Part shown: piece by piece, positions 35,553-47,134 of the stretch
Numbering within the stretch: the first letter of the stretch is position 1
Layout: the number at the start of each line of letters is the position of its first letter
Source: Amblyomma americanum
Taxonomy: Eukaryota; Arthropoda; Arachnida; Ixodida; Ixodidae
Direction: 5' to 3'
Assembly: GCF_052857255.1 (NCBI RefSeq)
Contig: NW_027526485.1
Location: forward strand, 248,001 to 312,000
Length of the DNA: 64,000 nucleotides
Position numbers and translations under genes: made by a program
Notes under the pieces: generated by a model
What the model saw: the letters and a program-made list of their open reading frames with translations, nothing else
The model's database searches: none
What the model was told of the DNA's origin: nothing

Positions 35553-37465
35553 CCTTTGCGCAGATAACTACAATGACAGCGCGCTCTGCAGCGGTTGCGT
35601 TTTAAGAGGAGGGAAAGTTAATCACTTAAAAAGACAGTGGTGTCTTCCTGTGATTATGTGCTCCTGGTGTCACCAATTTACGGGTACACCAGACCCTAAA
35701 AAGATTTTACCTCCCCATTAAAAAAGGATCGTGAAATCAAGCTCAGACAGAAACGCGGGACCACGAAAGGATTTTTCAGGTTCTTCGCGGGCAACGCGAG
35801 AAAATATATTTCAGGCAATCGCGTGCCGCCTAAACATTTCGTTCCTGGTTTACATCGCAAAGATTTAAATTTTCAAAACATATCATTTTCATTCTTGCAG
35901 GTGTTCACAAGGCGTAATCTGAAGAGATCATCGGGGATTTTCGCCATACGGACGGGTGGTGAAGTTAACCAGCAACCCTTAGGCCGAATCAGCCACGCCC
36001 CCCCCCCCCCTCCTCCATAAGCCCTAATTGAAATTACCATGGACTTTCAGCAGGAACCTAACCACCAAGTGAAAAACGGTGAGGGGGATTTGGGGGGAAG
36101 TCGCTTTCGCCGCTTCCGGCCTCGAGAATGGGTCGCAGTGAACGAGTTCACTGAACCGCGCTTTCTACACATGGGACGCGGTTCAGAGATTTTACAGATT
36201 TGTCATATTTCTACAAAACAGAGCGACAGCACACAAAGCTGTACTTGACAAATACAAGAGTACAAAGAGATATTGCAACACTGTACCCGTGAATCAGCAG
36301 CCAAGGAACAAAAAAAAATTCTAACCGCCCTCTGCGACATTCTGGCGACTTGAATGTTCGCGGGAGGGTCCGACCCGAAGACTATCTTCTGTTCCCTAGA
36401 TCATTCGTGGCTCGCAGACAGACTTGTCGCTGCGGAAGCCGTGCGGTAGAGCTTTCTTCTAGGTAGCACTCATACGTGTATACGGATTTTATGCGTGTAC
36501 AGAGATTTTTCTTAGCGGTATAATTTTTAGCAGTGTCATAGGAACAGCACAGTAAATCAGGCTTGGAAACTCATGTTCTCATCACATATGGGAAATTTGC
36601 GCAGCGTGTTTTTATCTTTTTGCTCGGGTAAAGAGCGGGTTTCTTTCCGCATTCAACCTTCTGAGTCGTGAATACTATTCTCTAATGTTTCACAAAACGT
36701 TACGTCTGAATTCTGAACTCTTGAATGCGCCTTTGTGAGGTGCCTTGAGCGCTTTAATTAAAATTCTCAAGAATTTTCATAACCTCAAGAGAATTTCCTA
36801 CCATGGATAATATGCTTCTCTGGCTATATCGTAGTTTTTCGAAGTTTAGAGAACGGGTATGTATATGACCACCAAGTTGAGTAGTTGAGTCCGATCAGCC
36901 ACACCATTCGCCCTGGCATCGTCGTTTCGTAGTAAGTAGGTACACGAAGCAGAGGCCTGCATTTGTGGATAAAACGCAAACTTGAGAGCAGTTATTTCGT
37001 CAGATGGTGTTGTGTACATATTTCCAGGCAACTCTTCTGTTTACGCAGAAAATATCTCCTTTCCCTTAAGCTTGTACTTCACTCGCTCTTTGACACCTAA
37101 CTGAAGTGGATGCATATTTCCAACCCAGATAAATCACGTGTATTCTTTGCGTACGGTTCTCTCTTTGTTTTTAGTTGCATTATTGGTGATAATTTGGATA
37201 GTTCTTATAAACACTTGTACAGTGTATTTTTGGCTTTCATTCATATCGACAGTGTAAAGTTTTCTTTTTATGAATGGCTTGGCTGCAATTTTTTTTATTT
37301 CTGAGATCGTGTATTACAGCATTTCACACGAATTTCTGACGCCTCTTAGTTTTGTGCGAAGTGCGTAGACACATTGATCTACTCAGATGAAATACTGATT
37401 TCAAAAGTGGCGATCTGAATAATGTGGTGTTAATATAGAATGAATTCTAATGTTCTCTAGTAACT
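35553..37465. other. No gene; C-homopolymer at 36000
   Basis: No frame here has recognisable similarity. A C-rich run (about 12 C then CTCCTCC) spans 36000-36016. Most of the interval is AT-rich and unassigned. Confidence 0.4.
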
Positions 37466-37690
37466 GCGCCACCGCGGTTGCACAGCAGATGTGGAGCTCG
37501 GCTGCGGCTACGTTCAAATCGACGCTGGTCGCATTTCTATGGGGGCGGAATGATACAGGCCCTTGGTCTGCCTGATGTCAGTGCACGTTGATCAACCCCA
37601 GGTGACCGAAATTATCCGCAGCCCCTCACTACTGCATCCCTCATAACACGAGTCGCATCGGCATGTGAACCCCATAAGACAAAACAAAAC
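37466..37690 (+). mobile_element. tRNA-derived SINE, tail type B, degraded head
   Basis: The head is diverged (CACCGCGGTTGCACAGCAG, B box GTTCAAATCGACG), but the body is clear: TCAGTGCACGTTGATCAACC, CCCAGGTGACCGAAATTATC and the type B end ACCCCATAAGACAAAACAAA. Confidence 0.85.
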
Positions 37691-38176
37691 TGATGGGCTT
37701 CGAAACGATACAACCATTGTACGGTCTAAATTTAAAGGGTGGCCAGAGAAGAGAGTAACCGCGTTTTAACCGGCATACATGTAGCCTGGGGCTACACAGA
37801 GTGCGCAAACATCAGACGCTGCCACAGCTATATATTTGCGTTATGCACAATGGGACGAAAAAAGCTATCCCCTTCCGAGGGCTATCAGAGCTGCATTTGA
37901 AAGCCGGGCAGCCCAAATCGCATTACCGATTGTGCGCGTATCGCGGCTTAAAATGCATTGTCCTCGCTTGAAATTTTTTTGATAGTTTGAGTATTCGTCG
38001 ATGTGGTGCATTTTCTCACTGTGTCTACATACTGTGTGTTGTTTAGCACCAGTTTGTTACAGTGCGTTGTGCCAAATGGTGTGGCATTTTTGAACCATTG
38101 CACGAAAATGTCTAATGTGGTGGTACTAAACATCAGATCTTCCCTAAAGTACACTTTTTACCAACGTTGATTTCAG

Positions 38177-38928
38177 ATGTTGCATCCAATCCGGAATACC
38201 CTCCTGCGAGTTCTGTTCTACAATCGCCGTCTACCTCTCGGCCCGGATGTGTGATGCATGGAAATTGGAAGTACCAGGGCTCTTCGATGGCTACGAATGA
38301 AGAAAACTCTGTTCAGTATCAGAACCCTGGCATAACAGGAGAGCCCTTACGATGCCCCCATTGCCCGTACACTTCTACGAAACACGCCGATGTTAAGAGA
38401 CACATCAATACGCACGCCCCAGGAGAGAAATTTAAATGCCCCCTGTGCTTAAAGGCGTTCGCTACGTCCAGCAACCTTAAAAGGCATATGTCCTCCCACA
38501 CTGGGGAAAAACCATACAAGTGCGAAAACTGCCTTTTTGCAGCTGTTACAAATAGCCAGCTTGTTCGGCACAGGCGTATGCACACAGGCGATAAACCTTA
38601 CAAGTGCGACAACTGCCCGTTTTCAGCGGCTACAAGTGGCGACCTAGTTCGGCACATGCGTAGGCACACAGGTGAAAGACCCTACAAGTGCGACAGGTGC
38701 CCTTATGCAGCAGCTAGAAGTGACGACCTTCTTCGGCACATGCGTGGGCATACAGGCGAAAAACCCCACAAATGTGAAGTGTGTTCGTATTCGACGATTC
38801 AGAAAGGGCATTTAGACCGTCACATGCTTACGCATAAAAGCGCTGAAGGCTTTCATTGTAGTCTATGTTCTTTAGTGTTTTCAAGTATCCAGAGCCTCAA
38901 ACAGCACATCTCCGGCCACAGGCTGTGA
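38177..38928 (+). CDS. Terminal exon of a C2H2 zinc-finger protein (seven fingers)
   Basis: An intact frame ends at TGA 38926-38928 and opens behind a splice-acceptor-like TTTTTACCAACGTTGATTTCAG whose AG is 38175-38176, so the exon starts at 38177 in split phase. About 55 residues of S/P-rich linker precede seven C2H2 fingers: CPHC...HINTH, CPLC...HMSSH, CENC...HRRMH, CDNC...HMRRH, CDRC...HMRGH, CEVC...HMLTH and CSLC...HISGH. Linkers between fingers 2 and 6 are TGEKPYK-like, typical of DNA-binding arrays, so a nuclear DNA-binding regulator is likely. Upstream exons are not visible. AATAAA at 39232-39237 may be its poly(A) signal. All zinc ligands are present and no stop interrupts it, unlike everything around it. 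Confidence 0.85.
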
Positions 38929-39231
38929 ATTGTTTAATAATACGCGCGTGTGATGATGAAACTGGGTAGAGGCACAACACTCCACGCAGAAATAATTATC
39001 CATTCATTGCAGACACGAGGGAAGTATTAGGTTATATGTGAAATATAAAGTTTACATCCACCGTTTTTGAACGACATTGTTACCACGAGGCGGTGTTAGC
39101 AAGAGCTTTGCAGGTTCGAGTCATTAACATCTAATTAATCTGAGCTATTTTAGCCTTAGACAGAGCGCATTAAGTGCACCGATTTTTCTGCAGAACAGCT
39201 GTTGGTGTGTATTGTGGATGATTTTGATACC

Positions 39232-39237
39232 AATAAA
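39232..39237 (+). terminator. Candidate poly(A) signal of the zinc-finger gene
   Basis: AATAAA, followed within 60 bases by T-rich sequence, about 300 bases after the stop of the zinc-finger exon. A weaker AATATAAA-like site lies near 39041. Confidence 0.4.
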
Positions 39238-41224
39238 GTGGAGACTTCGAATACCACCGTCGTTCAGCGCAAACTCTTTCAAAATTTGACAGTGCAACTT
39301 ATCGCAAAACATATTCCTCTTTATTTAGAACATTTATTCACTAAATTCAGTATATTTATGGCGTACCATATGCCCTGTGGTAAGGAAGTTTAAAAGCAAC
39401 CCATAAAGCATTTAGCGCAGTTAATGTTCAACCAGATAAAGCGTTTGGCAGGCCGCTACTGCAGTAGATGTGCTTCTTTCAGCCGCTGCCGCGTCCGGCT
39501 AGATTTTCGGTCATATGATAGGAAACATTATTTGCAAACTAGGTAAGCCGATTAACAGATGCTCACTCTACTCCTGCGCGCATAATGTTCTTGCCGAACC
39601 AGTCCTATTCATCGCATGCCTTCGTTGTGCAAGGGCCCCTGGCCTTCCCAGATGGCATATTGCGTGTACAAAATTTAGCTCGAATACTTATATTTTGAAA
39701 GTCATTGAATACCGCCATCTTTTTCGATAGTGCTGCGCGCGTTCATGCGTAGCGTTGACGAGTGCAGCAGGTGCTCTTCGTGACCTGAGGAGGCTCTAGT
39801 CTAAAGAAGAAATCCGGAGGAAAATTGCCCGACAAGTAGACGAGGAGTGAGCACGGACGCCTCGCAATCGTCAATTGATGTCAGATTTCTTTGTAATTAA
39901 AAAATTCTGCATCAATAGATATCGCAAATTGGGCTTTCAATATCATGGTACGTATATTCCGCGGGCTCGTAGCCAATGCCTTTGTTTGGAACTGAACTTA
40001 TAAACACACGACATCGCGCCTGGCTGACTGCACAAGCGAAAGAGAAACAATCGTGTCCTGAGAAGAGCAACACCATAATGTTGCGAAGTACCAATTAAGG
40101 GCTGCATAACACAATGGAGACCAATGATTTCATTCAAACCGTCATTCGGGACACATTTTGACCGACTCCGACAAACCGATTGCCTCCTAAGGACAGTATC
40201 TTCGGCTTGTAAGGCAAGGGTTAAATGTCTAAGAACAATTCGGGAAAAGGTGTAAACGAGAAGAAAAATCAGCAGGTTCTTAGATTGAATTTTCAAAACA
40301 GTAAACTGGCGCCTGGATGGCGCCCTCCCTTTTATCTCGCCTCATTTCCCCCTTCGATCCCCCCTTTCCTATTGGGGGAGGGAGGGGTGGGCTAACCCTG
40401 TCGAAAATGCTCAGATTCGCTATTATGCCCCTCTCCCTTCCTAACCCGATCTTTCCCAACATAAGCTCCCACTCCAGCTAGTCCCTTGCTTTCCCCCTCC
40501 CTTCATCTATTTCAGGCTGTTAATCTTGCTGTCAGCCGTCTTAGTCTCCGGGGAGGGATCAGGATTGATTTCAAAACGTAGCCTTGAAATAAGATGTTTG
40601 TTGAGCAGGACGCAGATTCCTATTAATTTATATAAAAATTTAACTTTTTCCTTAGGAGCTGTCTGCAGTCGAAGACACCACCACCGAACTTTTATGCGTC
40701 AAAACACAAGCTGTCAGTTGCCGACGCAAGGACTGCCGTGCCATCCAGGATAAACGCCTCCGAGGTTACCACCGATTAGGTGGCACATTTCTGAAAGTAG
40801 CTGCCATAATCCTTGATCGATTACGGTGTCTAATCTTTCGATTTGCACCGTTTATATGATCGAAGAAAACATGCGAGACTACAGCAGCGGCACACAAAGA
40901 AAAAATGCAATTCGTATCGACAGCGACATTCTAAGACTAATAGTTGAGCATGCTGGGCTTAAACGAATGCATTCCGTGAGCAGTTAATCTACACTCTATG
41001 CAATTTTTGGTCTTTGTGCAGACTTCAAACACCAAATGTAAAACTGTCAGTTTCAAGCAGACACAGTGAGGCACATATCACACTCTATTTATTCCTCCTG
41101 GTCTTCCTCTGCACCGGCGTAATTCTTCAGCTTTCATTTAAGTTTGCTGCTCCTGCAATCGTGTTCCTTGTGAACAAAGTCGTCGACGGGGCACAAGAAC
41201 TGAAACTGATAACCAAGTAATGTT
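39238..41224. other. No recognisable gene
   Basis: Unassigned sequence. It contains a pyrimidine-rich stretch (40320-40510, CCCTCCC and CCCCTTTC words) and no frame with known domains. Confidence 0.4.
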
Positions 41225-41248
41225 GTTCACGAGCAAAAGCACGCCGCG

Positions 41249-42381
41249 GTGGCGCTCATTCCGCTTCCGGAAGCCGCAGCGTACGGTCGTGTGATGGGAA
41301 GCTCTGTGTGCGCTTTGTTATCGGTCATGCCTGGCCGAGGTTTCAGTGAGCGACGCCCACCAGTGGGCTATCGCTTAGTTTTACCTACGCTGCTTACGGG
41401 AGACGCATTGAAGACTACGGTTTTCCTTCACTCCGATATTTCCGGGCGCCCTTATCGCATACAGGATTTTCGCGAGCCATTGGAAACTGCCGGTGCTCTA
41501 CCCTTCGTGGCGGGCATTGGGCCCTTTCAAATGTCGCATGTGTGGATGTTGAAGCTGAAAACTGCGGAAGCGAAGGAACTACTGCTGACAGAAGGAGCAC
41601 AAGAAGTGAAAAAAAACGCTATTGTGCAGTCAATGAACCCAACAAACGCGAGTTGGCTTTCAGGGTGCACTGGGTGCCCTTCTATGTGTCGAATGAGTCT
41701 GTGTAGCAGGCTTTTGAAGACTTCGGAGATGTAACAGATGTCACTCGTGAGCAGTGGAACAGTCCGGGTTTGGAAGACGCCGAGTCGACAACCCGGCTGG
41801 TGCGTATGGTTCTGAAGGAGGGGCTCTCTATCGATGATTTACCACACATGTTCAAGTTTTACGGAGGGCAAGTGTTAGTGCTGGTGCCTGGTCCGCCAAT
41901 ATGCCTACGGCGCAAGAGGACGGGACATATTCGACGCGTCTGCCGCAAGCCGAGGTGCAGCTTGTGTCGGTCCTTCGGACACGAAAGGGACGGATGCGTC
42001 CTCACGTATGCGCGTGTGGCTACGGGTACTGCTCCGCCGCATGACGACGGAAGCGAGCTGCTCATGGATCAGGAGGAACTTGAGAACGCCGGAGCCCCGC
42101 CCCCATCAGGACTCAGCGACGGCCCTGCTTTCGAGCAGCCGGAGCTGTCTGCTGGCAACGAGAAGTCACAAGGTGACCCCACTGCAGAAACGACTGGCAA
42201 GAAGGCGGATGCTGCTGCGCCGCCAGAAGAGCCAACGAAGGGCAGCACTACAGGCGACCACGACTCGGAGGAACCGATGGATACGACAGTCGCTTCCATT
42301 AAGCGATCTCGTGACTTCGAAAAGGCACCGGCTACGGACAGAGAACTTCGTCGGCTAGAAAGACATTGTATAGGGGAGTGA
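41249..42381 (+). pseudogene. L1/Tx1-type LINE ORF1
   Basis: The first frame (41249-41734) carries the N-terminal domain (RPYRIQDFREPLETAG, FQMSHVWMLKL). After a frameshift near 41650 a second frame (41770-42381) has FKFYGGQVLVLVPGPPICL and two knuckles. The first, CLRRKRTGHIRRVC, has lost its second cysteine; the second, CSLCRSFGHERDGC, is intact. An acidic, proline-rich tail (EEPTKGSTTGDHDSEEPMD) follows. The product would bind the element RNA. Confidence 0.8.
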
Positions 42382-42481
42382 GCCAAGAAAGGCAGGTTAG
42401 CCTTGTCACGGTCCTCGTCGTGACGAGAGACCCAAGCAGGGAACTTTGAAAGCACTGTTGTTTGTTTCCTGTGTGTACTCT

Positions 42482-45400
42482 ATGGCTTACTTGAAGAAAC
42501 CGCTAAAAGTAGGCACGCTGAACGTACGAGGACTTGCCTCGAAGCGTAAGCAAGTGCTGTTGAACCGACTGTTCGGCGAGTTAGATCTAGATATCGCGGC
42601 TATTCAAGAAACAAAAGTTGAGGACGACCAGCAAACAGATAACATGGTGCTTGGTTTTCGGTCGCGATTCAATGTTGCTGTAAGCCATGTGGATGGTTTG
42701 TCGCCGGGATGCTGTCTTTTCCTGAGGAAAAACATAGGCATATTAGAGGAAAAAATAACTTGTCCAAGGGGGCGGTTTATCGTGTTACTTCAGATACGAA
42801 ACACTCGCGGTGACGGTTTTTTCCTGTATGCTCCTACGACACAAAAGGAACGCCGCGGATTTTTTAAACAGTTAGGGTCGTTCCTTGAATGCAGTCGAAT
42901 GCCCATATTATTGGGTGATTTCAATTGTGCGTTAGACCCTAGAGATCGTTCAAATGTAAAGGATGTATAAGACCGGAGTGCTGATTTGTTGAAGCGTGTC
43001 CTGAACGAATGCAGCTTAGAGGACGTAATGGGCCTGGCGAAAAGTCATAAACATGTGCATTTTACGCATTTTCAAGGACGTAGCCGTGCACGACTTGACA
43101 GAATATAAGTCGCCGGAGTTTTCGCCTTCCTGTGAGCAGTATGAAGTGAAGCAAGTGTCCTTTAGTGACCACTGCCTTGTTACGGTAACTTTGGGAGGAA
43201 GGAATCAGCGTAAAACAAGAATGAACCGGGATATGTGGGAGATAAACTCAAGGCTTATAGAACACGGCATATGTTTAAGAAAAGTTAAGGAAGGCATGGT
43301 TATGTTTAATAATAGTGAAACAGGATGTATTGAATCTTGGGAACGCTTTAAGCAAGAGGTGAAAATTCATGCCATTGAGCGTTCAAGCATAATAAAGTAT
43401 GAGGAAAAAAAGAAGAAAAGCAACTGCGAGAGCTTCTGGCGAATTTATGGCGAGAAGAGGAACAAACGCAGGGCATGTACATGCATGACATAAAGGGCGT
43501 CAAAGTTAGTCTAGAAGCTTTAAATGCTCAGGAGTACAGAGGGGCAGCGATAAGAGCACGCACAGAAAAATGGCTTACTGGCGAAACGCCAACAAAACGC
43601 GCGCTCTCCAGTGAAAAGCGATACGCGCGCTCGAACCAGATCTCAGTTATCGAATACAAAGGGCAAATCCTGAGTGATCAAAGTGGAATTTTGAGTGCAT
43701 TCGTGGAGCATTACCGTGAGCTGTTTACAAGCAAAGCACCAAGTGCGGAAAGGTTTCGGGAAAACTTTTTGCCTCTTATGCCAGTATTAAGAAATGAGAT
43801 CACTGAAGAATTACAGAACGAATTAAGTATTGACGAAATAGTGACAGCAATTGGTGAACTGAATGCCGGAAAGTCGCCGGGACCTGACGGTTTGAGCGCG
43901 GCCTTTTATAATAGCTTTAAATATGACCTTGCCACTATGCTTTATAAGCTTTTCAAGGAGTGTTTTGAGGTCGGTAGGCTGCCACCTTCGTTTAGCAATG
44001 CTCATACGGTCTTAATTCCTAACGCAGATGACCCAGTCAAGCTAATAAAGGTTACAGGATATAGACCGATCACGTTAACAAACGTTGATTATAGAATTCT
44101 GATGAAAGTGTTAGCTAAGCAATTGCAATACGTCATAAAGGATATTGTTGGACCTCACCAAACGTGTGGAATAAAAACAAGAAGCATATTTAAAAATATT
44201 CATGTAGCACGCAGCGTGCTCGTGTGCTGCGATGCTCTAAATAAGAAAGTGGCTATGGTTCAAATTGACTTTGAAAAAGCGTTCGATCGCGTGTCTCATG
44301 AAATACTCTACTGTTTGTTGGAACATATTGGTATTGGTTCAGTTGTCCTCAAAGGGATAAAAATGGATTATGCATGTTGTTTGACACGTCTTATGATAAA
44401 TAAACTGTTATGTGAAAGAATTGATGTAAGGGCATCTGTTCGCCACGGATGCCCCACTGTCCCCTCTACTTTTTGCAATTTATTTGGAGCCTTTTTGTAG
44501 GATGATAACTGCGAGTGGGCACATGCGAGGTTTTAGGTTGGGAGCGTGTGAGGTGAGAATACTGGCATACGCTGATGACGTAGCGCTCTTTCGTGAAGAC
44601 CGTAAAAGTGTTGTATAAGTGTTACAAATAACCAAAAGGTTTTGCAGGCAAACTGGCAGCGTTGTTAACTTAGACAAATGTCTCTGAGTCTGGCATGGGC
44701 AATGGGACTTACAACCAGAATTCTTCTGCGGAGTACGTTGGGCTACAACTTCCGGGGTCTATTTGGGAGTCCCGCTGAACAAATATGGGGAGAATACCAA
44801 TTACAGGAATGAAAAAGCAGAAGAAATGCTGGACAGGACGAAAGGGTGAATGGGCCGCAATCTTTCCATTTTCGCGCATGCAACTGTATGTCACACCTTT
44901 CTTGTTGCAAGGATCATGTATTTACTCCAATAATATATTGTGCACGAAACAATATCCAAAGGTTCCATCGGGGTTTGCTGTTTTCATTTGGGCGTCCGAT
45001 TGGAAACGAATTCGCAGAGATAATCTCTTCCGGAGAGTAAAGGTTGGCGGACTGCCTCTTATGCATCTATATGTACGGCAGGTGGTTTTAAGGTTTTGTT
45101 TCTTGCGTGACGAAAATGACGCCTTCTTGCGAACATTCATACAAACCATGCTGACAGTGCACTTCCAGAATTCATTGTCTCTTCGTGCAATGCTCGGAGG
45201 TACACAGTGTCTCGCTTCCTGTGAGAGGTGGTCTGGTCGTTCAGGTTTTTGCAAGAGCGGTTCTCTCTAGAGTATTTAGCGAGTGTAACGCCGAAGCGAC
45301 TATAGAAGGTCTTATTGAGCAGTTGTTTCCAGCTCCACTGTACAGAACCTTATAATGTGAAGGCCCTGGAAAAGGCGTTCTCAGGCGAGTTAAGAAGATG

Positions 45401-45786
45401 ACACTTGCACCTGGCGTTAAAACATTATTTTTCGAATTGCATACAGGAACCCTACCAGTAAAAACATGGTTAAAGGAAAAGGGCCTTTTTGTTCTTTGGG
45501 GCTCAAACTGTCTCTTGTGTAGAAAGCTAGAGACGGTAGAACACTTGTTCTTGGACTGTTGGGATGCGGTGTTCTTCTGGGACGTTTTGCAAAGAACCCT
45601 AAAAAAGACTTGTCATTGACACCGCGCGGAATTCGGTACCTGAACACTGAAAGTGATGTTGCGCAGTATGACCAGATTATGTTATGGGCCTTCACAGCAT
45701 TTGCAGGAGTAAAATGGCTTTCAGATATTGTGACTTGGATGCACGATCGGTATGTGATTATTTTGTCGAACATATGTATAAATTAA
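42482..45786 (+). pseudogene. L1/Tx1-type LINE ORF2: endonuclease and RT
   Basis: Endonuclease: LKVGTLNVRGLASKRKQ, IAAIQETKV, ILLGDFNCALD, GRSRARLDRIY (frame shifted) and SFSDHCLV, so all core motifs are still readable. RT: GKSPGPDGLSAAFYNSF, GYRPITLTNVDYRILMKV, QIDFEKAFDRVSHEIL (motif A), a damaged VRHGCPTVPSTFC (motif B) and YADDVALF (about 44572). The C-terminal zf-RVT-like domain is readable as KTLFFELHTGTLPVKTWL and CLLCRKLETVEHLFLDC (45417-45560). Stops at 42968 and 44498, and many frame changes after that, inactivate it. Confidence 0.88.
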
Positions 45787-45937
45787 GAGAAGTCCTGAAG
45801 CAGTAGGACTATGCAGATGATGTATTGACTCTGATAGACCAACTTGTAATGAAAGTCGATTAGACACGGTTGTCTGCCAAGGGGCATGTCCACTATGATA
45901 TTTTATTGATGTGTATATTCATGCATTAAGGAAAAAA

Positions 45938-46151
45938 GCCGTGGTGGCGCTCTGGTTATGGTGCCCGCCTGCCGACTCAAACACGCGGGTTCGATACCCG
46001 CCGTGGCGGTCGAATTTCGATGCAGGCAAAATTCTAGCTGCCCGTCTACAATGCGATGTCAATATACGGTAAAGAACCGCAGGTGACCCCCATAAACCCA
46101 GTCGCTTTGGCACGTTCAACCCCCATAAGCCAAACCAAACGAAAAAAACCT
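45938..46151 (+). mobile_element. tRNA-derived SINE, tail type B
   Basis: Head GCCGTGGTGGCGCTCTGGTTA (A box) and GGGTTCGATACCCG (B box), body with GGCGGTCGAATTTCGATG, and the type B end CCCATAAGCCAAACCAAACG. It directly follows the L1/Tx1-type LINE. Confidence 0.9.
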
Positions 46152-46169
46152 TCGTCTCCAAGTAGCACA

Positions 46170-46730
46170 ATGTGGACTCCGAATTGGGGCCCCTTGTCGG
46201 CCCCAAGTGATCAGCCCATATGGACCCCATGTGGGATTTGCAACCCGTGCCCAGGAGGAGCCCAAATGGGCAGCCCACTTGGGCTAACCTAAAGAAGCCA
46301 GAAGAGAACCAAATTGGGCAGCCCATTTCGCTTGCCAGAAAAAAAAAACAGATCTGGCCCAACGTGGGCAGCCTATTTCAATGCACTGGTGGGGCCCTTG
46401 TTGGGCCCGATTGGGCAGCCCACTTTCAATGTGCTGTTGGGGCCCGTGTTGGGCCCGAGTGGACAGGCCATTTTCAAAGCCCTGGTGGGGCCCTTGTTGC
46501 GCCTGAGTGGGCAGCCTACTTTCAATGCCCTTGTGAGGCCCTTGTTGGGACCGAGTGGGCAGCCCTTATGCAGCCCAGTTCGGCCCAAAGTGGGCAACCC
46601 TCTTTAGTTGCCCAGATGTAGCCCAGTCTGGGCACAAGTGCGCTGCCCAATTTGGCCCAGACCAGCATTTATAAGGGCAACCAAACTGAGCTGCCCTGAT
46701 GAAACCCAGTTTGGGCAACTCATTTCAACT
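46170..46730. repeat. TGGGC-rich minisatellite, 48-bp unit
   Basis: Between 46341 and 46565 about four units of 48 bp repeat, each built on GGGGCCCTTGTTGGGCCC, GAGTGGGCAGCC and TTTCAATGCCCT. Less regular TGGGC-rich sequence flanks them on both sides. Because 48 is a multiple of three, open frames arise on both strands (for example a 16-residue GCP-GPNKGPT-ALK unit on the minus strand). I treat these as by-products. Confidence 0.88.
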
Positions 46731-46933
46731 CTACACAATACTGGCTGCACACACATTATTCATGCATAAACAGGTCAAATTATACAAAATCCCATGTATT
46801 CAAAGCAACATCTTATGCAGATGCACCAATATCTTAAGCTTCTCTGCATTAAATTGGCCAGAGTCAGACTCTGGTATGGCAGTGCAAAGCTGAAGTATGA
46901 TATATCAAATTGAAAAGTAGTTTTCTTGCACGT

Positions 46934-46939
46934 TTTATT
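46934..46939 (-). terminator. Poly(A) signal after the last DUF4806-type exon
   Basis: AATAAA on the minus strand, 23 bases after the stop codon at 46964-46962. The short spacing suits a terminal exon. Confidence 0.5.
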
Positions 46940-46961
46940 GCATTATTTCACAAAAGCTCCA

Positions 46962-47129
46962 TCAGTGGTCAGGATGGAGTGCCCGCGTAAGGATCATCCT
47001 GACCTTCCGGCCACCGTCCCGGTCCCTGGCGCCACACAAAAAGCTTAGAATACGGGAGTTCATGCGGGCCACATCTGCATCAGGCACCCTCCGCTCCACA
47101 GCAGCTGTAATCAGACACTTAATTACAAA
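46962..47129 (-). pseudogene. DUF4806-type gene remnant, last exon
   Basis: Behind a good acceptor (GTTTTCCACAG, AG at 47131-47130) the frame reads FVIKCLITAAVERRVPDA, then SFLCGARDRDGGRKVRM and a stop at 46964-46962. This pattern (V-I--A-V, then a W/F-L--A-DR-GGR ending) matches the end of DUF4806 domains as I know them. It is in phase with the block at 53664-53520 if that exon ends after YS. The exon is open, but other parts of the gene are damaged. Confidence 0.55.
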
Positions 47130-47134
47130 CTGTG

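Larger units (their letters stand above)
41225..45930 (+). mobile_element. L1/Tx1-type LINE
   Basis: A two-ORF LINE of a different superfamily from the RNase H elements: ORF1 with CCHC knuckles (41249-42381), ORF2 with an L1-type endonuclease, RT and a zf-RVT-like C-terminus (42482-45786), and no RNase H. About 4.7 kb remain, close to full length. Frameshifts and stops, densest after 44500, show decay. A SINE begins right after its A-rich 3' end at 45930, so the SINE may have used the tail as target. Confidence 0.88.

Noticed and set aside
36000..36016. C-run as a G-quadruplex regulator
   Set aside because: A single homopolymer run next to no gene; no separated G-tracts support a quadruplex with a function.
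41243..41258. SINE head at the 5' end of the L1/Tx1-type LINE (CGCGGTGGCGCTC)
   Set aside because: Only about 13 bases match the A-box region; no B box or body follows.
46373..46597. Repeat protein with 16-residue units on the minus strand
   Set aside because: Open frames exist on both strands of the minisatellite, as expected from a 48-bp unit.
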